Shown here piece by piece: positions 19,591-29,574 of a DNA stretch of 32,640 bases. The stretch is from Nemertoderma westbladi (lineage: Eukaryota; Xenacoelomorpha; Nemertodermatida; Nemertodermatidae), in the NCBI GenBank assembly GCA_032718475.1, contig JAUCBJ010003328.1, positions 1 to 32,640 on the forward strand. The letters run 5' to 3'. The notes under the pieces are model-generated. The model was not told the DNA's origin, did no database searches, and saw only the letters and a list, made by a program, of their open reading frames with translations. Every line of letters starts with the position of its first letter. Position 1 is the first letter of the stretch. The position numbers and the translations under genes were made by a program.

Positions 19591-21480
19591 TGAAATTTTT
19601 TTCAAATTTTTGATTTTTTTGTAGTTCTGGGATCATAATGGAGAGAATGTGGGGCGGCCCCCTTTGATTCCAAGAATATGACCATGTACCTCCTACCCCT
19701 AGTTTAATGATGTTCCGGAGCATCATCTGTTGAGTTGAGGGAGTTGATGTTATTCTGAAACAATTTACGTCTCAACAAGGTAAAGAATAATGGAGGTACA
19801 CGCACATGTGGAAGTTTACACTCCTTAACCCTATTTGGCCCGGGGGGGGGGGGGGTGGGTGTCATTTTAGAACATTTAGTGTCATTTTTGTAATTTATCT
19901 GTATCTTTGAGTTAGGTTTGTTGGGAAAACCGAGATTCGTGACTTTTCCTAAAATTTAATGGGCTATTAAAGAGAGCAAACGCCATTTACATGGTATGTT
20001 AGTTTTCGTGTTGTGGTCCCTTTCTGGAACCCATCTCCAGTATTTTTTGTGCTAAAATTTTCAAAAGTTTTTATAATACACTAAAATTAATTTATTTGCA
20101 GTATATAGCGATTTTTCCACACTGATCACGAATATTAAACTCAAATATAACATTCGAGAACATTTTTGGTAATATTGAATGTGCCCTCTTGGGCACGAAA
20201 AAAACAAGTAGTGCAAATATGTAAATGAAAATCACCACAAAATCAAATTGCTTTTAAGACCATATGGGTTTTTTGGGATGCTAATCACAAATTTGACACT
20301 GAAATATATCCCTACATTGTTGATTAAGGCAATTTTGTAATTTTTTGCTACTTGTACCTACTTTTCGTTCTGGGGCACTAGAATGGCACCACAATTGGTT
20401 GTAACTAGTTTCCTCGTGCTCAGCGACCTCAAAAACCCGTATACGTTCAAAATTTAATTATCAAACCAAAGAAAGCATTTTTTAGTTTGACGTTTTTTTA
20501 CCCTTTCAAAACTATGGCATAACAGTTAAATCGTCTCATGTTTTGTATGGGTGGATTGTCTGCCACATCATCCAGCTGCGGACCAACCGCATTCAGATGT
20601 TGCCCTTTTGGGATTGGTACTGATCGAAACATTACCAGGAATAATGCTAGTACTATTTCCAGAAGTAATATTGCAATGCAACATGACTTAAATTCCCTTT
20701 TGGATGGAACTGTGCCAGTTGGAGGACATAAGAATTGCTTAGCCATCTGAATTGCTTAGCCATCTGAAATTATATAAATTATTATAGAATATTGGCTAAA
20801 TGAAAATTAAAAAATAACCATTTATTGCATGGAAAACAAATAGCTCCATTTTCCATATAAATATATCAAGGTATATATCAAAATATATCAAATATATCAA
20901 GACCTGAGTTGCCTTGCGGTTCTGCAGCACGAAAGCCCCACATGTTAGTTAGTTTAGAGATTGCTAGACTGTAATTAAAATGTTTGGAATAATATGTAGT
21001 TTTGATTTAGCCATACAAGTAATAATTATAACCATATGGTATGTGACAGCGTTGTGTTATTTCTATTAAAGGAACAGAATAATTAAAAATATTTATAACT
21101 ATAATTCCATTATAAACTTCTGTATATATAATTAATTATAAGCTTATTTTCTTATACCTATAAAATTATTCCTTATTATATATTTATATTTGGCAACCCT
21201 AAAAAAACATACATTACACAAAATAAATGCTTGATTGAATCAGTAACAACTATATCCAATCCACTTAGAATAAGGTAGGTAACAATAGGTGACATCAAAA
21301 ATATCTATACCATAGGTAGTTTTCACCACCATGGGCGTGAACACATTGTCAGATTTCCAAATCTGACAAGAGTCTAGAGACTTTTGAAGATATTATTACA
21401 GTTGGAGGAATTCCAAATAAGCGCTCGAAGAACAACCTGATTGTTAGACAAGCATCTTGAGACTGTAGATAATTACACAC
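19591..21480. other. Intergenic, no gene supported
   Basis: A block at about 19665-19715 (CATGTACCTCCTACCCCTAG) resembles the reverse complement of 27445-27475 (TAGTGGGGGTAGGAGGTA), probably a shared repeat. G14 is at 19842-19855. Two overlapping frames at 20498-20750 (one on each strand) are unrecognised; the minus one has a hydrophobic stretch (CCIAILLLEIVLALFLVMF). An 18 bp AATTGCTTAGCCATCTGA duplication lies at 20732-20767. GCAGCACGAAAGCCCCACATG (20923-20944) is a reversed fragment of the dispersed-repeat terminus. Confidence 0.35.
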
Positions 21481-21484
21481 ATGA

Positions 21485-23311
21485 TTGCATATCCACATGG
21501 TTGACCATGAAAGGAGTAATTGTCAACCCCTTCCCAAGACCCATTTCTGTTATCTTTTTATCCATTTCAGCATGATCTGCTGCTTCCGTAATGAAAGGAC
21601 ACTGATACCACTGCCCAGACACTTTAATATCCTTTTTGATAAAATAAAGGAAAATATTCAATTAAAAAGGGATTCCAATGCTGTTGCAGATCATTTTCGC
21701 TCAGTCAGCATCAATGTTGGTGATAAAGAGTGGACTACATTTGATACGATCACAGAAGATCGAGTTACTAAAATAATTAATGAACTGAAAACGACCTCTT
21801 CGCTGATTGACCCCATCCCAGCATCATTGTTGCGTCGTTCAGAACCAGTTATAAGTGTAATAAGACCTATTATTACAAGATATATCAATGTCTCTCTAAC
21901 AACTGGTTGCGTCCCTGACAAAGTAAAAACTGTTGTGACTAGCCCTCTCATTAAGAAGCGAAATTTGCATCCAAATGTTAAGAATAACTACAGACCTGTT
22001 TCTAACCTTGAATATGTTTCAAAAATATGTGAAAAAGAAGTAGCTTTTCAGTTACAGTTACATATGGCGAAAAATCGTGTTCTTTCAAAGTTCTTATCAG
22101 GGTATCGAAAACATTTTTCAACTGAAACTATGCTGACACGTATTCATAATGATATCATGGGTGCTTTGGATAACAAAAAGCTAGTTGCCTTATTACTATT
22201 GGATCAATCGGCAGCATTCGATACAGTAGATTATAATAAACTCATTACTTGCCTCATGGATATAGGAATTAAAGGGACGGTACTAGATTGGCTAAAGAGT
22301 TATCTTAGTGAGAGATCTTTTTGGGTAATGATCAAAGGAGTTCGATCTTGTGTGGTGAAACTTGATTCTGGCGTCCCGCAAGGCTCGATTTTGGGACCGT
22401 TATTGTACTTAATATATACTCTGCCGCTTGCTCAACTTTGCATGGACATGAACTTAAACTTTCAGATTTATGCTGATGATACACAGCTGTACTTCATCTT
22501 TGCTCTTAAAGATCTAGATATTATCAATAATGAGATAGTGAATGTGATAAATATACTAGATAATTGGATGGTGTCTGTGAACCTTATGTTAAATAGTGAC
22601 AAAACCGAGCTTATGATAATTCGTAATCGCTTTGCAATTGCTGATATTGAACCTGTAACTCTTATTTTTGGTGAGAAAAATGTGACTTCAGTATCTCATT
22701 TCAAATCTTTAGGATTCATACTTGATGACAAAATGAACATGGAAAGACACATTTCGTCTATTGTAAAGGTATCCAATTATAATTTAAGGAATATATCAAG
22801 GATAAGAAGATATTTATGTAGGGAGCAAACTGTAAAGCTGATGACGTCTTTAATACTATCGAGAATGGACTACTGTAAGTATTTATTAGTTGGTATTCTG
22901 GATTATCTACAGCAAAGATTTCAAAGGGTGATTAATAATTGCGCACGTGTTGTAAATTGTGTTAATAGGCGTTCTCATGTGACACCTCTACTCAAAGACC
23001 TTCATTGGTTGCCAACATCTTTCAGAATCAGGTATAAGATTGCATTAATAACTTGGAAGTGTTTAAATGGAGTTGCTCCTGATTACTTGGCTGAATTAAT
23101 TCAAATTAACTCCAAAGTGACACGATCGCAGTATAACTCAACTTTGGTAGTACCATCAACCAACTATAAAACATTTGGTGATAGATCTTTTTCAGCGGCT
23201 GCACCGTGAATCTTTAATGACCTACCATTGGAAATCAGGATAACGAGCAGTCTAGCTTCTTTCAAAACTATGCTTAAGTCACATTATTTTCTTAAGGCTT
23301 TTCCGAACTAA
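21485..23311 (+). pseudogene. L2/CR1-like LINE reverse transcriptase, 5'-truncated
   Basis: The frame 21485-23209 holds a non-LTR reverse transcriptase: YRPVSNLEYVSKICEK, SGYRKHFSTETML, LDQSAAFDTVDY (motif A Asp), GVPQGSILGPLLYLIY (motif B), IYADDTQLY (motif C, Asp-Asp at 22475-22480) and DKTELMII. The end of the ORF has a TGA at 23207-23209 where related elements carry Trp after AAP; the same frame then continues with FNDLP...SSLASFKTML to TAA at 23309. The endonuclease half is missing, so the copy is 5'-truncated; the LINE-like part begins near 21600. It would have driven target-primed reverse transcription. Relationship to L2/CR1/Rex groups is inferred from motifs and the 3' tail. Confidence 0.85.
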
Positions 23312-23401
23312 TATTATGTAATGTACATATAAATGCGCATTAGACTTATTTATTTATAGATAGTGCGCTATATAAATTTGGTGTTATTATTATTATTATA
23401 T
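21600..23401 (+). mobile_element. L2/CR1-like LINE insertion
   Basis: Spans the truncated reverse transcriptase and a 3' tail AGTGCGCTATATAAATTTGG + TG followed by (TTA)n at about 23383-23400. A GCGCTATATAAAT...(TTA)n ending is typical of L2-like elements. The 5' limit is approximate; no target-site duplication was established. Confidence 0.7.
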
Positions 23402-23567
23402 GTAGTTAACTTGTACAAACCATAAAAACTATATTACTACCAATAAAAATAACAATAACAATTAACAACCGCCCCTATGAGGGGAAAGAAATAATTATTT
23501 CACAAAGTATCACAGATCATTTAGAGTTCATGTAGTGCAGATTTAAACTCCACTCCCTCTTCAGGGG
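23402..23567. other. Gap between LINE tail and viral element
   Basis: AT-rich, including CCAATAAAAATAACAATAAC. On the minus strand this is downstream of the viral stop, yet no clear poly(A) or poly(T) run marks the end of the viral insertion. Confidence 0.35.
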
Positions 23568-25662
23568 TTAGGTCCAACAACACGGTAACTGTGCAGTATC
23601 TACTGCATATAGAGTTTTTGCAACAGGTGCTGTGCTTTGCATGTTAAACATGGCTATGTCCCTTGCACATTTCCCAAGGCCCATATTGAAGCGCCTATAT
23701 TTCCTAGCCCGATTTATCCGCAGGTTGCCCTGAGTTGTATTCAAACATTTTCTATTGTCGCGGAAAGCAATGGACATACAACCCAGCGAAAACTCAGATT
23801 CAACTTCGCTTTGTTTGCTGCTCGAAAATAGAACTAGATCTTTGTTATCGGAAGTAAAATGGTTTGATTGGTTGGATTGATAGGGTTCATTACCCTTAAC
23901 ATGTATGAGTCGGGATACTTCCCTAGGTGCCATCCAAGCGCCCAGTGATTGCAGGTTAATGTGCTCGTGGACCACAATAGCGGTCCGGCGACGGGTGTGT
24001 GGCATTTACCGGCAATTTGGGGGTTTCTTTAAATAGCTGATCCAATACTGGCCCTCGCATGTGGGCCGCACCCCGAGGATTTGGAGTAGCGAAGTAATCT
24101 AGCTTGTAATTCCTCTCGATAATACCCAATGCTATTGGGATGAGACACGGATCGAGAGCACCTTTTTGGCAACTTTCCCTCAGTGATTTTGCCAGACACT
24201 CAAGGTCTATGGATGGATTCTTTCCAAGCAGAAGGAGCATTGGAAACTCCATAGAGAAATTTCCAAGGTACTTTCTGAGATTGTGTACGGAATTGTACTC
24301 CCAGTAGTCCCCCTTCTCAATGCCATTAAGTTTTGGGTATAGCATCGTTGGTGCCAAGCGATCTCTCAAAGAGACTGTTTGCAGTGGCAACGAGACAAAT
24401 GGAAAAGAATTTGAGCTTACGTTGGCTTTCTAAAATCTCCTGTCATATGTCAGGTTTGTTATCTCTAATCCATTCTCTTGCGTATTCTAATATGATTAAT
24501 TCAGATTTTATGATTGCTACGAAGTCATCACTGCTTTGAATCTTACTCAGATATTAGGGCAGGGTACAAACCATGCCAACCAAGGTAGATCCTGTATTTA
24601 ACATCCCCATTACCATACCGGGAGGAACCTTAACAGGTAGCTCTTCTTCATCAATGAAGTTTTGGTATCCATCAGTCATTTCACGTACGTCTGGACACAT
24701 CTATTAGATCTGAGGTCACAGCACAGTTCACCAAGAACCCCGTTTTTATCCTTGACAGATAGCCCCTTTCCCAATCGGAGACTTTTTGACTCAAAAAGGT
24801 TCTCTAACATCAAGCAGATTGTTGTTAAGGTTCTGTGGTTGTGACTCTCGCAATTCTTAAAGATTGTGACTAAAATCCACTCTAAAGCAGGGATTGAGAT
24901 ACACTCTTATCTTCGATTATCTTCGATTTCGGCCACTTTCCCATAGATCTTAGATTTTGTCTACTGTACCTGCTTTGAGGGCACTACCATCATGCTTCTC
25001 CAAAATTATCTTAGAAATCTCCTCTATGGCCGATTGGAAGAAACGAAACATGATGCACGGCGAATCTATAGATCTCGCATCCTTCTGTCCTCTTCCCAAC
25101 TGCTTGATGAAGGTAGAGAGAGTTGTTATTCTAGCCCAGAGTTGCTCTTGAGTAAATTCCTTTTGAATGGTGCCTCAGCGAGTGTAGCTCGCATGTGGTC
25201 GAAGTAACTTGGTCCCACTGGGTAACCCAGGTTTTTCTCAAGAAACTGGTTTGTTTCCAAATACACATCAGCGGCTGGGCTATTGACATCTAAGAACGGG
25301 GAGTATGTCATCCTACCCTTTCTCAACTCATCAGCACGATGGATGCTTAACTTGTCTATCCATAAAGCGAGTAGAGAGTCAGGGTCTGTTTTAAGATCAT
25401 CCCTATATAGTTCAGCGCATCCTTGAACGACATCCAGGTCGACTTGAGAATTTATTAATTCATGGCGAAGTGTTAACTCTTTCCAGTCTGTAGAACGGCG
25501 GTACGGTTGTGTATTAGCAGTCTCATGATATTTCAGGGTCCGAATAGTGATATTTATAACATACCGTGTACATGTCCCGGTTCATACTGGTGGTGCGCCT
25601 ACATAGGCGTATAGGTTGTTGACGATGGGAGCCAATGCTTGATGAGCGAGTTTTGAAAACAT
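23568..25662 (-). pseudogene. Endogenous orthomyxovirus-like PB1 polymerase element (broken)
   Basis: Minus-strand fragments align, in order, with the PB1 RNA-dependent RNA polymerase subunit of orthomyxoviruses (segmented negative-strand RNA viruses). Pieces: 25662-25126 (N-terminal part, ATG at 25662, TGA at 25584-25582, ends in TAG); about 25170-24950; about 24895-24683; about 24683-24560 with polymerase motif B (GMVMGML, 24600-24630); motif C SSDDF at 24535-24521; 24390-23956 including FSMEFP; and 24005-23568. They are in different frames, so several frameshifts and stops inactivate it. A stretch between about 24950 and 24895, expected to include motif A, appears deleted. Length (2.1 kb) is close to a full PB1 coding region. 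Quaranjavirus-like affinity is only a guess. It is an old copy in the host genome and cannot encode a working polymerase. Confidence 0.85.
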
Positions 25663-25687
25663 GTTTAAAAGACCTCTTGCTATTGCT
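25663..25687 (-). other. Probable viral segment terminus retained upstream of the PB1-like start
   Basis: Read on the minus strand, AGCAATAGCAAGAGG begins at 25687 and leads to the ATG at 25662 after about 25 nt. Orthomyxovirus positive-sense RNAs begin with a conserved AGCAA... and have short 5' untranslated regions, so this fits the segment end. If correct, the viral copy starts at the extreme 5' end of the mRNA/cRNA. The match is short and could be chance. Confidence 0.5.
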
Positions 25688-26065
25688 TACACTAATACAA
25701 ACAAGGCAACAAAGAGCTCAGTAGCAGCACTAAATAATTACCTTTGTGTCATCAAATGCACTAAAGATATAGCATGTATGAGTATGGAGGAACTAGGATA
25801 CCACAAATATAATTTCATTAAGCGATACAAAAAAAAATCAGGAGAAAAACTGGAAACCTCGACCCTTAGGAGTTACTTATACGGCCTATTGCACCATTAT
25901 AAGAAATTATGTATTAGGATTGTCTTGGAGCTGAAGGGATTTAAAGACTCTAAGGAGGTGTTTCATGCCAGGCTGTATCAGTTCAAGACCGATGGCAAGG
26001 GTATTGCCAGTGACTCAATGGATTCCCATAATTTCTCTACCATGAAGTCAAGCAGACAGCTTTAA
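25688..26065 (+). pseudogene. Crypton-type recombinase N-terminal domain fragment
   Basis: The frame ends at 26065; its formal start at 25661 lies in the viral terminus, so the fragment itself begins near 25688. It shows KSSVAALNNYLCVIK, then MSMEELGYHKYNFIKRYKKK, SGEKLETSTLRSYLYGLLHH, and a K-ending QFKTDGKG. The pattern (charged helix, ..L..F....RKKdG..YeptSL.S....i.rhl..., arq..Lk..GKG) is that of the N-terminal domain of Crypton-derived animal proteins such as the KIAA1958/ZMYM group. The catalytic part is absent. It is unrelated in sequence to the recombinase gene at 332-7592. Probably a decayed Crypton interrupted at or near the viral insertion. Confidence 0.5.
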
Positions 26066-26902
26066 CATTCCACCAAACAGGTGTTGCGAAACACATTGTA
26101 TGTTATTTAAACAACCCAATTTGGTTACCATCATGGGTTCGAAATGAGAAACGTGATGGTTGGTAAACTAGTTATTTATTAGTTAGTTACCTTCACTTGC
26201 TACAACTGAAAGAGTGCAATATCAAAACCAGAAAGGGTTCCGTGCCAGGTAGAGTGGTTGTCCTAAAGGCATACAAGGTACCTACAGATGAAGGAATAAC
26301 TAAGACTTGTATGTCTAAGGATGGTTAATCTCTCTAAGGATGGTACATCATGGTTTTGCAACCAGCCCATTAGGAAGATGCAAATTTTGTTGTCAAATGC
26401 TCTGAAATTAACACGGAGTGTCGCAAGATCACCCTGATATCATATGCTGCTCAAACTATTGTTGATCAACATAAAACAGCAACCTATGCCCAGAAACAAC
26501 TAGGGTCATTCTATTTCAGCCACATCATCCCACTACATCAATACTATTGAAATGACATAGTATAATGTGAGCAACACCCTCTCACACATTACGTTATATC
26601 TGGTGGTGCAATGGATTTAGATGTGGATAACAACACCACAGAGCATTGTTTGAAGGTATGATACCTGCATCGACCACTGCATCAATGGCTACAACGTCCT
26701 TATCATCCACTAACACAGTACAGTGCACTGATGTCTCTATAGATAGGACAATGGACTTGATTTTTAGAAAAAGTAAGTTCTCTGGGAATGTGAACATATA
26801 CTGTACATTGGATTACACCAGAATACTAATAAGCCAACTTTTAAATAACAGTCAGTTAATATAACAAACTACAGTTTTAACTGACTGAATTAATTTTACA
26901 GT
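26066..26902. other. Probable decayed continuation, no gene seen
   Basis: Short disconnected frames only (for example 26646-26864, + strand, ending NVNIYCTLDY). It may hold further decayed Crypton sequence, but I cannot align it. Confidence 0.25.
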
Positions 26903-27137
26903 ATGTGCGGAGAGCCACGAAGTAAGCGAACCTTAGCGTAGTGGAACCATTAATCAACCTGTCGTTATGTTGATCTGTTGCTATATTTATGCAGTGTTCA
27001 ACTTTGAACGTTAATTACTCGATCAATCCTCAATGAAATGTAACCAAACTTTGTAGACAATAGTCTTGTCAAAAGTTTATAAATTTTAGAATTTTAGGAA
27101 ATTTAGAAATTTGCGTGGGGCTTTCATGCAGCACCAG
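26903..27137 (-). repeat. Dispersed repeat, copy C (partial)
   Basis: The left side (GAGAGCCACGAAGTAAGCGA, then CATTAATCAACC) is the reverse complement of the 3' end of copies A and B. Further in, ACCAAACTTTGT and CAAAAGTTTATAA match the interior in reverse. On the right, GTGGGGCTTTCATGCAGCAC is instead in forward orientation relative to copy A, so this copy is rearranged or bounded by another terminus. Confidence 0.5.
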
Positions 27138-27716
27138 TATAACTGTCTTACAGTTTGAATAAATGTATTTATCAAAAATTATTAGGCTTGACATCTTCGG
27201 GTTAGATACTTTCATAAAAAAAAATGTTTGAAAAGACTACCTCTCTGTCGAATTTTATCTATTCTAGCCTGTGGTGTAAAAAGTTCAATATAATTTTTTT
27301 TTCAAAAAATATATTGTTTTAGGGTTCGCCCAAGTCATATCTGTGTTGCTATAGTAACCACAACCACTTCCAGTGTCAAAAAAAAAAAGCAAAATGGCAC
27401 TTCCAATCATCACACAAGGAAGGGAATGGTCTCATTCGAACTGGAATCATCGATTTAGTGGGGGTAGGAGGTAGTTCTCATCTCAGATTGACTCTTCAGG
27501 CCTTAATGGACAAAAATGATTTTTTATTTTTCCACATCAAACTGTATCAGTATTTCATCATATCTGTATCTGTAACATCATAGTGTATCATCATATCTGT
27601 AACTGTATAATTGATATTATTATTTATTTATTAGCATTACCGCAATTGTAAATTAATTATTATTTGTCTCATGTTTTTAGAGTTATGTTATCATTCACTA
27701 ATGACAATGTTTCTTT
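27138..27716. other. Intergenic, no gene seen
   Basis: AT-rich, with A11 at about 27379. The segment 27440-27480 shares a word with 19665-19715 in opposite orientation. CATCATATCTGTATCTGTAA-like words at 27557-27608 form a small imperfect repeat. Confidence 0.35.
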
Positions 27717-27900
27717 TTAACCTTTTACCTGCCACCCCTCGAAATTTTTTTAAAAATTATAAATTTATCATGTTTTTGACTTTAGATTCGTTGGGTATGA
27801 AAGGATCAGAACGATTTTTTCAAAACTACCCACTCTTTGACTCAGGGAGTGTATGTTCCCATATGGGAACATTGGCCGTTAAACAGACAAGGTAAATATT
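27717..27900 (-). mobile_element. Possible terminal region of a piggyBac element (TTAA end)
   Basis: TTAA at 27717-27720 is followed by CCTTTTACCTGCCACCCC, resembling the TTAACCCTTTxCCTGCCA ends of piggyBac elements. A perfect 18 bp palindrome TGTTCCCATATGGGAACA (27854-27871) is the sort of subterminal dyad seen in such ends, and GGCCGTTAA follows at 27874-27882. The transposase pseudogene downstream on the minus strand places this at its 3' end. The opposite end was not found. Confidence 0.4.
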
Positions 27901-28130
27901 TATAACATTTTAAATAAACAGCATAGTTATAAGCATTAAAAACCATTACATCATTATTAGATCGTATTGAATCAGCATTAGATTGTGTATATGACAAGTA
28001 CAGACATATGTATTGTATGAAATATGTAAAATACCAGAGGATATAATATAAACTATACTGTACTCTGTATAATTGAAAAATAACACAAAAACAATATACT
28101 TGTATATATTACAAAATAGTAATAGTTTGC

Positions 28131-29565
28131 TTAGAGATCTTTATACTTGAGGTCATGATATAGTTCAAAACAAACAGCACTGCAATCATGGTGTAGACGA
28201 ACTTCAAAATTTCTCACATTTTTTCCTGCAATTCTTCCTGCAGTAGACACATCGACCTTGAGTGGTGGGGATTGCATTATGGCCAACACCATCATATCGC
28301 ACATCATTCGGAAGATCATAGTGATGGCCGCCACTAGTTGATATTCGTTTGCTGGCATCATATCTCATACGTGTTACAGTTACTGAAGATAGGAAGGACA
28401 GATGACTATCAGCATCCTTACCACCATGGATAGTAGTGTGAATGCGCCATGCTGCTACCAATGACACATTCAGTGCATTTATGAAAAGGGGACCACCACT
28501 TCTTGCCAGTGATCGTTGGGCGATAGGATCCAAGAAGACAATCCATCAGATCAACTCCACCCATGCCCTGATTATACATGCTAACAGCATGTGGTTGTGG
28601 AACGTTGATAACCCCTCCTTTCACACGACACTTTGCAGAATGCAATGGCGTCACTGCATGACAGGTAGATAACATTTGTACAGTGGAATTATCATTCCAC
28701 TTCACTAATGCCAGTGAACCTTTGCTAGCCACTTCATATTTGCCACGCTCCAACTTCTTGAATTGTGATGTAGCTGTTAGTACATTCTTTCCCCCACAGG
28801 TTCGATTTTCACGTACAGTTCCAGTAGCATGCCACCCTTTATCAGCCAAATCCATCATCAGGTCATAGCCAGTGAAAAGGTTGTCAAAAAACACCTCATG
28901 CTTGGCAGGATTGCTAACTGATTCAACCACAGATAGCATTGTGTTAGTGACATGCTCACCAAGAGGCCCATTACGTTTACTGTCTTTACCAGTGTATATC
29001 TCCATATGCAATAGATAACCATTGGATGCTGCCTGCGTCCAAATCTTATACCCAAAACGTATTGGTTTTCCACGGATGTATTGTCTAGCACTGTGGCGTC
29101 CACGGTAAGGAACCATGGATTCATCTATGCTCAACTGCTCCCAACAGATGCAAACTTTATGAAATTCTTATTTATACGCTTGTATATGGGATTTACTTTG
29201 GCAGCTTTGTCACCTTCAACCAGCTGGTTATTATCTGCCAAATGCAAATGTTTCTTTATTGCACGGAAACGATTCCGCGTCATGGTTTGGGCCACAAATT
29301 CAACATGAAAATCTGGAGAATTCGACCAATAATCACTCTCTGATGGCACCCAATGATACCCAGAAAAAAAGCAAAATTCCAATAAACTGACAATTAATTA
29401 TCTGTTAGAAATTGTATAATCCGGTGAATTCTTTTATATTGCATATAGCAAAGACTGTCTCCGAATCTCTTCCACTAGTTCATCATCGAATATTTCACAA
29501 AACAACTCATAAGGTGTCTTCAGTAACAGTTGTGTCTCCTTTTCTGCAAGATTATCTGCACATTC
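28131..29565 (-). pseudogene. piggyBac-type transposase, frameshifted
   Basis: Fragments on the minus strand: 29565-29433 (LKTPYELFCEIFDDELVEEI, ends in TAA), 29382-29131 (MTRNRFRAIKKHLHL), 29134-28418 (core), 28533-28204 and 28361-28131 (C-terminus). The DDE-like Asp triad is visible: SIDESM (29126-29124), FFDNLF (28885-28883) and GGVDLMD (28552-28550). The C-terminal cysteine-rich domain is split between the last two fragments (RCVYCRKNCRKKC, HHDCSAVC). At least four breaks: a stop near 29433 and frameshifts near 29150, 28490 and 28220. The family performs TTAA-specific cut-and-paste transposition; this copy is inactive. Indels are few, so the copy is moderately old. Confidence 0.9.
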
Positions 29566-29574
29566 CTTATGGAT

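Noticed and set aside
20498-20750. Overlapping ORFs on both strands, one with a hydrophobic stretch
   Set aside because: Mutually antisense, no splice support, no recognised family; cannot choose either.
23568-25662. A functional polymerase gene
   Set aside because: Multiple frameshifts, in-frame stops and a missing motif A region show an inactive fossil.
25661-25687. First residues of the plus-strand ORF as part of the Crypton fragment
   Set aside because: These bases fit the viral 5' terminus on the other strand, so the Crypton-like part is taken to begin after them.
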